This document shows positions 12,283 to 23,020 of a stretch of 64,000 nt of DNA, one piece after another. How positions within the stretch are numbered: the stretch's first letter is position 1; every line of letters begins with the position of its first letter. The translations under genes and the position numbers were made by a program. The notes beneath the pieces are model-generated. The model saw only the letters and a program-made list of their open reading frames with translations, ran no database searches and was not told the DNA's origin. Source of the stretch: Diospyros lotus (Eukaryota; Streptophyta; Magnoliopsida; Ericales; Ebenaceae); contig NC_068338.1 of assembly GCF_014633365.1 (NCBI RefSeq), positions 27,964,291 to 28,028,290 on the forward strand. The letters run 5' to 3'.

Positions 12283-12713
12283 TTAGTACCTTGGTCGTGA
12301 AGTGCCATTGTCATCATCATCAAGAATGAGTTTGGCTCCATTGTTCTTGAGGGCATTCACAATGGCCCAGACCTTAGTTCGGTTCTTAAACCTTTCTTCT
12401 CGATCTCTTTGTTAACATCGACATGGATTCCTCTTCCCTGACCCTGATTGAGACCCTCCACTTTCAGTCGCATTGCCAACACCTCTCCCACAACAGCCGC
12501 TGCCTTTGCATTACAAGACCGGCCGCACTCCAGCGTGCTCTTGAGAGAATGTTCAACTGTTGATGCCGTTGCAACAATGCGTCCATTGTTCCTGTCCACC
12601 ACATTTGCTGTGATGTACTTCAACGATATGAACAATCTTAGCACATACCTCTTCAGCACTGTCATCTCTCATGAAGCTCCAATGTTCTGTTTCATGGTCA
12701 AAATTAATCAGAT
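12283..12713 (-). pseudogene. Ribosomal protein L18-like (uL18 family, organellar type) last exon, frameshifted
   Basis: Read on the minus strand, the translation contains LRLFISLKYITANVVDR, a TASTVEHSLKS stretch and a CNAKAAAVVGEVLAMRLK stretch. These resemble plant ribosomal L18p/L5e family proteins that bind 5S rRNA in organellar ribosomes. The homologous reading spans three frames. It starts after an AG at about 12713 (DLINFDHETEHWS), shifts by one base near 12648 (apparent extra base) and shifts again near 12398 (apparent missing base), then runs to a TAA at 12283-12285. The central open frame is 12357-12665. Upstream exons were not found. It is either a decayed gene or duplicate, or an active exon with two assembly errors. 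Confidence 0.65.
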
Positions 12714-13232
12714 CTAAAATACATGGTTTCCCACAGTACGATGAGGAGCTAACGAAAAAGAATCAATCATAGAAAGGAAAGGAAAGGAAATAGAAATTTA
12801 AGTCCTCTCATATGCCACCATATTGCATCCTAAAGGCCAGGGACTTTTGCCATTTATTTGTCCCATAGACCACGGTATGCAGAAATTTTTCCTATCAAAA
12901 CCAGCTAAAACTATGTTCACATCATACACCTTAATTACTTCAAACAGTTTTCATACTTCAATTGCTTATTTTATATTTTACATAATACACTGTTCCTTCT
13001 CCCCCTTGAGTTTCTTCTACAATTCTTTCTCAATCACAGGCCTCCCTGATTTGCATAACATTTTAGTGACACTGCCCAAACTTAAATAAGCCCAAATCAA
13101 CACATCCACCTGATGACGGCAAATGTTCTCCTGAGCCAAAATCACAAAGAGAATCAGCTCACATTATTTCAACCCTATAAAAGGTATCATGTCTAATACT
13201 ATAAATTCCTGCGGTTAAAGTTCAACCATTGG

Positions 13233-13380
13233 TATCAACCAACAATCAATCCATCTATTGTACAGTAGCATCTAGTTTAGCACTTGTGAATGCAAGATGA
13301 TTCCCATTAACTCCACTCCATAGCACAATGTATCAAGTTTCCATCTGCCCATATGAACCCATGGTTTATATAATTATTGA
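13233..13380 (+). repeat. 148-bp duplicated segment, left copy
   Basis: This segment, starting TATCAACCAACAATC, recurs in diverged form at 16250-16390 (TATCGACCAACAATC), just beyond the LTR element at 13385-16248. Shared blocks include a CATCTATTGTA stretch and GTATCAAGTTTCCATCTGCC. Before insertion the two copies would have been adjacent tandem repeats with a period of about 148 bp. Confidence 0.7.
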
Positions 13381-13384
13381 TATC

Positions 13385-13801
13385 TTTGGGATTTTCAGCA
13401 AGAAATCCTAATTAGTTTTGAACATTATTCTCTATTCCTAATATTAGTTTCTTGTTTAGCGTGTAATCTTATTTACTAGTCAGTTGTTAATTATTGTTAG
13501 GCAAAAAATCCTTAACTTTAGTGAACAAGGGAACTAGTCTATAAATAAGATACTTGACTTGTTATTCAAAATGTGTAAATCACTTATGAGAAACCAGTGA
13601 GAGCTAGGAATTGGGTATAATCGAAACTTGGATTTAGAAATAAAATATTGAGCTTTGTAGTTGTAAACTTTATTATATAGTGATATTTTTCTCTGTTATC
13701 CTGACGGCTGTAGTTTTTCCTTTTAGGGTTTTTCACGTAAAAATATCTTGTATTTGAGTATGATTGAATCTTTTGTTTTCAATCTTATTTTTTTCCCAAC
13801 A
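13385..13801 (+). repeat. 5' LTR of the gag-only element
   Basis: About 417 bp, directly repeated at 15830-16248. It contains a TATA-like CTATAAATA near 13539-13547 and ends in CCCAACA just before the primer-binding site. The terminal TG has lost its G relative to the 3' LTR. Confidence 0.85.
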
Positions 13802-13856
13802 GGTGGTATCAAAGCTTTGATTATCGGTCACCTAGTACACAAAAAATATATTAAGC

Positions 13857-14574
13857 ATGTTGAAATTTGATTGTGAAAAGTTCGATGGGGAGATCAATTT
13901 TGGCTTGTGGCAAATACAAGTCAAGGATATCTTGATTTAATGCAGGTTACACAAGGTGTTGAAGGGCAAACCAACTCCTGAAGGCTCAGAAAAATTTGGT
14001 AAAGAAACGACTGGTGCTAGTTCTGGAAAATCCGTTATGAGCGATGATGATTGGGAGGAATTTGATTTGAAGGTTGCAAGTACAATTCGATTATGCCTAG
14101 CCAAGAATGTTCTTGCTAATGTTCAAGGAATATCTGGTGCGAAGGAACTTTGGGAGAGGTTTGAAGAATTGTATCAAGCAAAAAGCATCTGCAATCGATT
14201 TTATTTGAATGAACAGCTTCACAAATTGTAGATGACTGAAGGTATGAAAATTTCTAATCATTTGGGGGCGCTAAATGGAATTGTTGCTAAACTAGAATCA
14301 ATTGGATTTAAAATAGAAGACGATGACAAAGTGTTGAAACTCATATGGTCACTTCCACCTTCCTATGCACACATGAAGCCTATCTTGATGCATGGGGGTC
14401 CAACTATAAGTTTTAAGGAGGTGTTCTGAGGAAAAGAGGATGAGAAGTGAAGATAAAACTTCTGAAGATTTAGCACTTGTCAGAAATTGGAAGGAGAACT
14501 CTAAGAAGAAAGTGATATGCTAAAAAAGCAAACAATCCGGTCATGTGAAAAGGGATTGTCGCGCTGACGGAGCA
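13857..14574 (+). pseudogene. Copia-type gag, broken
   Basis: The reading starts at ATG 13857 (FDGEINFGLWQIQVKDIL) and continues with DDDWEEFDLKVASTIRLCL and a LYQAKSICNRFYLNEQLHKL stretch, typical of the UBN2/Copia gag fold. In-frame stops occur at about 13938, 14229-14231 and 14427-14429, followed by a frame change and a zinc-knuckle remnant (KQSGHVKRDC) ending near 14564. It is the only protein-coding content of its element and is not expected to be functional. Confidence 0.8.
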
Positions 14575-14840
14575 AGTCTGGCAAAGGGCTCCAAAGATTG
14601 TGATGTTGGAAGTTCATCTCTCAATATTGTGGAAGATGAAGATTTCCTCTAAAGGGATGGCATATACATCCTCATGGCATGTCGCTAGACCACCAAAGTT
14701 GCCATGACAGAGGATGTGATACTTTTAGTAGGTCCACAAGTTTGCACACGGGCATTGACTTGACGATGATGTAAGGTGTGTGGTGGAAAGGATGTCGATG
14801 GTTGAAGAGTTCCCAAGGAAGTCAAGCATGGGGGTTGCAC

Positions 14841-15629
14841 TAGACATGGCCACGGTTCATGAACCGCCGGTTCCGGTTCATGAACCGCCGGTTCCGGTTC
14901 AAGAAATCTTTGAACCTGAACCGAACCGCCCAAGGGCGGTTTGGGACGGTTCGGTTCCGGTTCCGGTTCGTGCCGGTTCGGTCAACGGTTTGGACCGGTT
15001 CGGTCAACGGTTTGAGCCAGTTCGGTCAACGGTTCCGGTTCCGGTTCAAACCGAATTTTTTTAATTTTTTTTAAATATTGTTGTATTCAATTTTGGATAT
15101 GGTAACAAGTAATAAATAATTAACAATATAATTGAATAAATTGATAAATAAAAAAATGAGAAGATTGAAGAAATTGAAATTGAAATATTAAATGAGAGAC
15201 AAAATTGAGAGAATAATAGCTTGAGACTTGAGAGAGAGAGAGAGAGAGAGAGAGAAAGTGTGAAAAATGAGTGGGGGAGGGAGGGGTATATATAGATAGG
15301 AATTATAAAATTAAAAAAAAAAATTAATAAAATTGAAATTGGACCGTTGGGGGGGGGGGGGGGGGTGCTGCACGGGGGGGGGGGAGGGGGGGTGGTGGGG
15401 GGGGGGGAGGGGGGGTTGTTCCGGTTCCGCGGAACCGGAACGGCGGAACCGGAACCGGCGGTTCCGGTTCCCCGGAACCTTGAACCGGAACCGGACCGAA
15501 TTTCGCCGGTTCAGTCCGGTTCCGGTTCCGGTTCCGGTTCGGCCGGTTTCGGGTCCGGTTCCGGTTCCGGTTCCAGCCGGTCCGGTTCCGGTTCGAACCG
15601 CCGGTCCGGTTCAATTTTGGCCATGTCTA
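14841..15629. mobile_element. Non-autonomous hAT-type DNA transposon
   Basis: The element starts TAGACATGGCCA and ends TGGCCATGTCTA, a perfect 12-bp terminal inverted repeat. It is flanked by an exact 8-bp duplication GGTTGCAC (14833-14840 and 15630-15637), the hallmark of hAT insertions. At 789 bp it encodes no transposase. Both ends carry dense subterminal GGTTCCGGTTC/GAACCGGAACC repeats, likely transposase binding sites. The right half also has long G-runs at 15350-15416. It is inserted in the gag-only LTR element. Confidence 0.93.
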
Positions 15630-15829
15630 GGTTGCACCATAGGTTTTTAGCAAGGTATTTTTTGACATTGTGTTGTGAAAATCTTAGGGCAATATGTGCC
15701 TAAGTGGTCGTACCTTTTATGGTGGGGATCTTGGTGATTAAGATCATGGTGATTATTGGTAATAGATAGCCATGGTTTTCGTCAGAGAATGGGCAAATGT
15801 TTTTAGGAATTCTCGCTAAGGTGGTGGTT

Positions 15830-16248
15830 TGTTGGGATTTTCAGCGAGAAATCCTAATTAGTCTTGAAAATTATTTCCAATTCCTAATATTGGTTTCCTG
15901 TTTAGTGTGTAATCCTATTTACTAGTCAGTTGTTAATTGTTATTAGGCAAGAAAACCTTAACCTTGGTGAACAAGGAAACTAGTCTATAAATAGGATACT
16001 TGGCTTGTTATTCAAAGTGTGCAAATCACTTCTGAGAGACCAATGAGAGCTAGGAATTAGGTGTAATTGGGACTTGAATTTAGAGAGAGAATACTGAGTT
16101 TTGTAGTTGTAAATTTTACTACATAGTGATATTTTTCTCTATCATCCCGACTGCCGTGGTTTTTCCCTTTTAGGGTTTTTCACATAAAAATCTCTTGTGT
16201 TTGAATGTGATTGGATCTTTTGTTTTCCATCTTATTTTTTTCCCAACA
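15830..16248 (+). repeat. 3' LTR of the gag-only element
   Basis: About 419 bp, starts TGTTGGG and ends CCCAACA. It is preceded by a purine-rich AAGGTGGTGG stretch that may be the polypurine tract. It is followed by ATATC, matching the bases before the 5' LTR. Confidence 0.85.
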
Positions 16249-16249
16249 A

Positions 16250-16390
16250 TATCGACCAACAATCAATTCATCTATTGTATGGTGTCATCTAGATTAGAAC
16301 TTGTGGCTGGAGGATGATTTCCATACCTCCACTCCAAAGCAGAATGTATCAAGTTTCCATCTGCCTATAATATGTATAAGTTGGTGCCAT
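16250..16390 (+). repeat. 148-bp duplicated segment, right copy
   Basis: Diverged copy of 13233-13380. Its TATC forms part of the target-site duplication of the LTR element, so the retrotransposon inserted at the start of the second copy. Confidence 0.65.
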
Positions 16391-18382
16391 GATACTGATC
16401 ATGGAGCCCTTTTTAAAAATTTATACAGAAATAATTTACAGAAAAAAAATTATACAGAAATATCTCATCTGTAGAAGATATAATGTACTGCCGCCTTCTC
16501 ACATCTAATAGACAAAGTTTCATTGAATGTTCAAATCCTGAAATGACAGCTCCCTCAACTTCCTATTCAAAGTCATTTTTTACAAGCACATTCCCTACCA
16601 AAGATTTTCCCTTCACATATATATTTCCTACCAAACTCACTTGAAATTCAGTTTCCATATTGCCAAAACCAAGAGGAGGATAGAAGTACCTAGTGTAAGA
16701 AGAGTGTGTGAAGTGTTGGTTGGGGTTGAAAGAAAGTTGTAAAAGGCATCAAAGAATCTGAAAATGACAGGGTGAGGATGAAGCAGAGGGAGAGAGGTAG
16801 AATGGTTGATGTTTGTTCCCCACTGGGCTGGTTGATTGGTCAGGATGAGTAAATCTGTTTTCCTAATGTACCTGGTCTAAAGGATACTAGGAAAAACAAG
16901 AGCTGTTGTATCACAGTGCAACCTGTATCCTAGTGATCAAGACACAAGATCTAGAGGGTTCCAGCACATGCTAAATGACTTTGTTGTATCACAGCAAGTA
17001 ATGGGTTTTGTAGCAATTCCCAATTTTGTAAGAGTAAAGAAGTTATTATGTTAAATACAGTGTTTTCCTTTTTTTCTTTTTTCTTTTTTGGGTAAAAGTT
17101 CTAGTATTGTTATTAAAAAGGCATCACTCCAAGATAGGTGTGTTACAATATTGTTTGTGTAATACCCATCACCCCATCCACTGCGATTAATGCTTGTGAT
17201 TGTTATTATTGTATACCCATAAAGGTGTTTCGATATTGTTTGGGTATATCCATAACCACTCACCTTACCTAGTGGGATTAAGGTTTGTGATTGTTATTGT
17301 TGTATACTCCTCATTCCAAAACAGGTGTACTACAATATTGTTTGGCTATACCCATTACCACTCACCCCAACTAGAGATAACAGTATTATAAATCTGGATT
17401 AACACCAAAAAAATCCCCGACTGAGCTTGGCATTATCCACTAGATTGCCAAGTTGAATTAAATGTGGATTCACACCAAGGTTCCACATGGAAATGAAGAA
17501 CAAGATGGTCCACAAACTTTCAATAATATTAAACCACCTGTTCAGGTTAACTCTTTAGATAATTGCATATCTGGTGAATGATCTTTTAAAAGAAAATCCA
17601 CAATTGAGATGCACAAATCAAGAAATGCTCCAAAATCTTAATTTGTATTAGAAAGGGCCATCCTTTCCTGTAACTATTATGCTAACTGAACTAGAAAACT
17701 CAATTTAACAAGCATTAAATTCAAGTCTAAGGAAAACATGCTGACATTTAGAATAAAAAGTCTGAGCTATTGTGCACAGTGAAGAAAGAGCAAAACATTA
17801 ATGCTTACTATTTTAAACCAAAGAAAAAGTTTCTTTAAAGAGATTATCTTTTATTTTTGCTCTTCAGAATTTCCCCTAAAGAATAAATTTTCGGCAGTAT
17901 GATTCTTTTGCAAGAATTATGAGTTCTTGAACAAAGTGTAAATATGTGCAATAAGGAATCATGGGTTGCCTTTAAAATCATGTGGATTCAATGGTCGATG
18001 CACTTGGCGGGATGGTCGATTGATGAGGCTGGTAATTTTCTTTTCCGATTTGATGATACCAGGGTTGGTCAAATCGATGGAATCATAGAGAATGTTTATG
18101 GATGCAATGTATTTTATATTGCTGTTTCTAGAATCTTGTAACTTGTGAAGGACTGTGTTGTTTCAATTAAATTATGAATATTACTTTATTTCAAAAAAAA
18201 AAAAAAAGGAGGAGGAGAAGATCACCATAAATTGCTGGAGAAGGAAAAAAATGAAATAAAATTGTTGAGAGAGAGAGAGAGAGAGAGAGAGACCCAAACC
18301 CAAACCCCTGGGGGCCAAAACCATCTCAAGAATAGGAAATTACTCATTTATTAAAGGGGTTAAAATTCCCTAGAGAAGGAGC
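16391..18382. other. Non-coding spacer with degenerate repeats
   Basis: No gene is supported. Three imperfect copies of an 85-100-bp unit lie at about 17135-17375; each has an AGGTGT-nnn-ACAATATTGTTTG-like core, and the first two continue into a TTGTGATTGTTATT tract. A sequence ending at about 18200 with a 15-base poly-A run could be the 3' end of a retrosequence (LINE or processed transcript); its source is not recognised. A GA microsatellite is at about 18267-18292. Confidence 0.4.
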
Positions 18383-18740
18383 TGTCACGACCCTAGGGGT
18401 GAATCAGTAAATGGTTGTTAATAACTACTTGTATGTGCCGTTAGTTGCTAACTAGATGGGGTTAAGTGGTTAGGGAATTAGCTTACTATTTTGGCTGTTA
18501 TGTTAGTTAGCTGTTACATTGTTAGAATGCTGTTATGGTTGCTGGAGGCTCTATAAGAGACCTACAGCAGTATGAGGAAGGAGGATTGGAGAATAATACA
18601 AAAGTCTCTCTCTCTCTCTCGTTCTCTCTTTCATTCCCTCTCATTCTCTTTTTTTCCCTCCCTCATTCTAACTGTCTTCCTACATTCATTTCTTTCTCGG
18701 AATTCCCTCAATTGTCTAGCCATAATCTGAGGGCTTGACA
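18383..18740 (+). mobile_element. Solo LTR
   Basis: 358 bp starting TGTCACGACC and ending GGCTTGACA. It has a TATA-like CTATAAGAG near 18551 followed by a CT-rich leader. The flanks are GGAGC (18378-18382) and GGAAC (18741-18745), a 5-bp duplication with one mismatch. No internal region or second LTR is adjacent, so it is probably the product of LTR-LTR recombination. Confidence 0.75.
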
Positions 18741-19182
18741 GGAACTTGAAGAGTGTGTCTGTATGAGGACTGAGACAGCAAAGAGGAACCCAGTCCATGT
18801 GCTCAACCCAACACGATCTCATTTTGTAGACCTGTTCCTCTATTATTTTCCTTGAGTTTCCCTTCAAGAAACTATATTCAGAAACAGGACACAACCTAAT
18901 GTTCTGATGAAAATAAGAAGAGAACAATCGTATCCATGAAATTTTCAGACCATTCATAGTCAGCCTAAAATTGTTAGTAACATGTAACTTAGAGCATTCA
19001 AGATGTAAAACTCTTCAATGTGTGAAATAACAGGGCAGGTGGTTGAATAAGTTTTACAGTTTTCAACACGTCAAACAAGAAACCCAAGGTTTTGGCAAAT
19101 TGAGAGCATGGAAATTGTTTAATAATTAACGTCTTAATGACTATCTAAAGTTGAACTCTAAAGAGAACTTTGAAAATGGACA

Positions 19183-19855
19183 CAGTGTCGTGCCTGAGTT
19201 TTGGGGGCCCTGAGGCGAAATGTAAAAAATGGACCCCCAAATGTAACCGCTAAAAGTTGAAGCAAATCTGAAAGAGTGAATCTAATAAACCAATCGACAA
19301 TCGAGAGGCAGCGAGCCACCAGTGACAGCGAGCAATGGAGCAAGAGGCAGCGAGCCACCGGTCAACCACAACCCACAAGGGCGAGCGACTGAGCAGAGCA
19401 GCGAAAGGCGATGCTTGCTGGGCGAGCGACTGAGCAGCGAGCCATCGGCCACGAGGGCGAGGCGAGCTGGTGAGGACGAGCGACCGCCGACCGAGCAGCG
19501 AGAGCGAGAGGGTGAGGGCGAGGTTGAGGGCGAGAGCGAGAGGGTGAGGGCGAAGGGCGACGGCTCAGCAAGAGGAGAGAGAGGCAGTGAGCGACCGACG
19601 ACAGAGTAGCAGCGAGAAGCGAGAGGCGCGAGCGAGGGCGAGGCGCGACGGAGCGAGAGAGGTAGGTCTACTGGTCTAGGGCAGCAGAGCGAAAGAGAGG
19701 GAGGGAGAAACTTTGCAGACGGGAAGAGGGTGGGCGGCTGGGAAACGGGCCCTTACAAATGGGAATGCTTTTTATTTATGGGCCCCTAAGTAGTGAAGTT
19801 TCCATGAGCCCTGAGGCAGCTGCCTCATGGGCCTCTCATGGAAGGTCCGGCCCTG
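19183..19855. mobile_element. Non-autonomous hAT-type DNA transposon
   Basis: The element runs from CAGTGTCGTGCCT to GGTCCGGCCCTG, giving imperfect terminal inverted repeats that start CAG and end CTG. It is flanked by an exact 8-bp duplication AATGGACA (19175-19182 and 19856-19863). It is 673 bp long. The interior is rich in GAGCGA/GAGGGCGAG repeats at about 19300-19660, with no transposase; open frames there reflect this purine-rich composition. Confidence 0.88.
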
Positions 19856-20876
19856 AATGGACACAGCCTTAGAGCTTTTCTACGATGTTCATCAATTATG
19901 AACAAAATACCTACAAGTGAAGCAGCCATAAACATTTGCATTAAAACCCTATCAAAATGAGAAATATCTGCTGCATCCTATCAATACCTTACTGACTATA
20001 AAAGCTAATATTGGTAGCTCAAAATATAATACCAAGCTTTTGAAACTTGTTTGAATGTTATGCAATCTGAATCCTAAGGGTGATGTCCAAGGGCAGGGGA
20101 CTACAGAGCAATTCCAGTATCCTTTTATCTTTCATGTTTTTTTTCTCAAGCTTATTGCACATAGCATTTAAACCACTAAAACAGAACTTCAACAATCCTT
20201 TTCAACTGTTCATATCCTTCTACATGCAATGCAAATTTACTATCTGCGCAATAAAGAAAAATCTGAAGCACCAAATTTTAATTTTTTGACAAGGAAAGAA
20301 TATTCTCTTGGATGTACTTAAATATATGTACATATAAATCAACAACTTCTCCTTAAGAATGACTAATAGAGAGCTTCAAGCATGTTGTGAACTGAACATC
20401 AAAATCTTTTCCAATGTGTTTAAAGAAAACAAAACCTGTAGCACATTAAGTTAGGCTTAAATCATATATTTCTGTATCAAGTACAAGGTCCTCTTCAACA
20501 AGGTCAAATACATAAGTCTAGAGTATTATATAACCAACTCTTCAGCTACAATTCACTCGTACATATGTGTGCGTATATATGTGCAGGGATATTGGTATAG
20601 AGATACATAAGGAATTTCAATAGAGATTCATAATACTGTATACTCTCTTGAAATTGTTTGAAAAGACATTACTAACAGGATAAATCTAATGTTTGGGGTC
20701 AACCCCAAACGTTATAAACAAAGAATCTTTGCAAATAAGTATGTTGAAAGAAAAAATACAGAGGAAACTGGACAGAGACAATGAGGGCAAGAACTGACTA
20801 ATCTTTGTACGATTTTGCTATAGAAATCTGTCGTGACATATATAGAGCAAGAAATGTTTCAGTCTCATCTCAGCGG

Positions 20877-21033
20877 TAGGAATGGCAATGGGATAGGGAG
20901 GTGTTGAGTTTTGCTCATCCCATCCCTTACCCCAACTCCCCGTACCCCTGCCCCATGCCCTAGAGGAGTACAAATTTTCAATCCCATCCCCGCCCCCAAT
21001 GGGTACAAGGATCCCAAACCCCCCAATCCCGGA
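20877..21033 (+). mobile_element. Fragment of a hAT-like non-autonomous element
   Basis: The start TAGGAATGGCAATGGG and the C-rich interior (CCCATCCC, CCCCGTACCCC) resemble a widespread plant hAT-derived repeat end. No matching right end or 8-bp duplication was found, so it is probably truncated. Confidence 0.45.
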
Positions 21034-22780
21034 CTATAACTTAACTTTTGTAATAATAATAATAAAATTGGCTCTCAAATTACTACAATAGTATACAAAA
21101 AAAAAAAAACTCAGTTTCGAGTACTGTTCTGGAAGCAGATATGAATTGCTCACAGTGCCTCTTATTGTCTCTGCTAAGAAAAAAAAAAAAAAATTGCACG
21201 TAAACAAGCTGACCATCGGAAAGGAGATACATTGATTTTCATCTCGACGCATTAAATGGTTCAATTTGAAGTCAAAACCATCACAATCCTAGTGGTTTGA
21301 TCTCAAGGAATTGTTAGACCTTTCGATTTTTGAATCATCAAACAAGCACACAGAAACGTCCACCGTTTCACGTAAATACATAAATTGTTTCACGTAAACC
21401 AAAAAAAATAATTTTTATAAAACTGTACAATGAAAAATCGAAAAAGCATCCAGAAATGTCCACATTAGTATATACAAACAAAAGCTAATGATCCCAATGG
21501 CTTGGACGCTAAAAAATACACAAACTGTTTCACGTAACCAAAGAAAAAAAAAAAAGGAACCAATTTTTATAAAACTGTAAAAATGAAAAAGCTGAATATA
21601 ACAACTAAAAAAATGCAGAACCTTGTTGAGATTGGCTACAACATTCTCTTACAGCGATGTTTCTGTTCAACACGGAAACAGGTATGTTGCTGTTCTTGCC
21701 GTAACAGAAAGAACAGAATTTCAAACTTCTTGTTGCCGTGCGTGAGGAAACTTACTAATCTCCAAACTAAAATGTTATCAAATTATAAAGGAGGAAGAGG
21801 AGCGGGAAGACTCAAATTAAAAAACCCAGAAAGGAGGAGACTACTACCGTTGGCGAATACTGCAAGATGTACCGGGCGATGTGATTTAGTTCTCAGATAA
21901 GCCCAGCCGACATGCAGACAATGAAGGCGCTGATTCACTGAAGCAAGAAGCCCTAAACAAGAAGCGAGAAGAGAGCCCTAGATGATTTTGCTGCCTTCGG
22001 CCGAAGAAACTGAGGATTGAGACTTGATTTCAGAATCCTAATTGAGCATCTGAGATGCAGGGCTGTGACGGTGAGCAATTGGGTTTTAGGTCTACACTCC
22101 TCCGCAGGATGGGGTGACAATTAGATTGCCAATCGTGTGTCTCTGTGTTTTTTTTTTTTTTTAATCAATTCATGCCAATTGTTTTAAATTTAAAAATAAT
22201 AAATAATAAATATATTTTATCTTAAAATAAAAAATATTTAATTTTATCTATATTAATTATTGCACTCATTTACTATATTTTTTAAATAAAATAATTATAT
22301 CAATTAATAAAATATTATTACCAACTAACAAAAATATTAAAAATAAGATGTAATAAATATATTTTACTTAAAACAAAATGCATATAAGAATATTAGTTAG
22401 AATAAAAAAATATTTTGACCTAAAAATATAATATATTAAACACATATTATCTAAAAACATTGTATATTTAGTGATTGTTAAACGTACACATATGTAATTG
22501 TATATCTTTCTTTTCTATTTTTTTATTAAAATTTCAAATAAACAAAAAGATAAAATAAAAAGAGAGATGTGATAATTTTGGGCTGAATCCATTTAGTTAA
22601 CGGGCCTCAAGCTTCCCAGAGGCCCAAGTCTCTGCCCTTTATTTTCCTATTGGCTCTTGCCAAGAAGAGTTACCATTACGGTATTACCCAGCGAGAAGAT
22701 TCACGACGCCACCCGGATTCCGGGTCAGAAACGCAAACCCTTCCGAAGTCGACACGTATCCACCCTCCATTGCATACGTA

Positions 22781-22790
22781 CCTTATAAAT
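22781..22790 (+). promoter_or_regulatory. Probable TATA box of the ABCF1-like gene
   Basis: CCTTATAAAT lies about 120 bases before the donor of a non-coding first exon (ending at 22911). It is followed by a CT-rich stretch at 22824-22844, typical of a plant transcription start region. Confidence 0.55.
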
Positions 22791-23020
22791 ATGTTCAAAC
22801 ATTTCCATCCCCACCAGAAACTCAGCTCTCTCTCTGTCTCTGCGCACTGATCACAAACGATTAAACCAAACCCTAGATCGCTAGTCGGATCTCGTTACTA
22901 CATCTCTCAAGGTATCTGGCACGAACTCCTCTTCCCAATTAGCTTAGATATTTTTTTTTCTTTTTTGTTTGTTGGATTGAGAGTTGATTGTTGGAATGTT
23001 TTCGTTTTGTAGTTGAACAG

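Larger units (their letters stand above)
13385..16248 (+). mobile_element. Gag-only Copia-type LTR retrotransposon (TR-GAG-like), with nested hAT element
   Basis: Two LTRs (13385-13801 and 15830-16248) share a GGGATTTTCAGC start and a TTTTTTTCCCAACA end. A primer-binding site resembling TGGTATCAAAGC (initiator tRNA-Met type) follows the 5' LTR at 13804-13815. The element is flanked by the 5-bp duplication ATATC (13380-13384 and 16249-16253). The internal region encodes only a Copia-style gag with a zinc-knuckle remnant. There is no protease, integrase or reverse transcriptase, so mobilisation would need enzymes from elsewhere. The LTRs differ at roughly one site in eight by eye, so the insertion is old. 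Without the nested hAT element and its duplication, it would be about 2.07 kb. Confidence 0.85.

Noticed and set aside
15324..15703. Overlapping Gly/Pro/Arg-rich open frames
   Set aside because: They lie inside the hAT element and result from GGTTCC repeats and G-runs.
17944..18141. 65-aa frame before a poly-A run
   Set aside because: Could be a retrosequence, but the product is not recognised and coding cannot be supported.
19322..19609. Glu/Arg-rich open frames on both strands
   Set aside because: Composition of the second hAT element; no protein family resemblance.
21640..22100. Possible 5' exon of a minus-strand gene sharing a promoter region with ABCF1
   Set aside because: The leader-like sequence has only a very short ATG frame ending in a stop; no homology seen, so the bidirectional promoter idea is unsupported.
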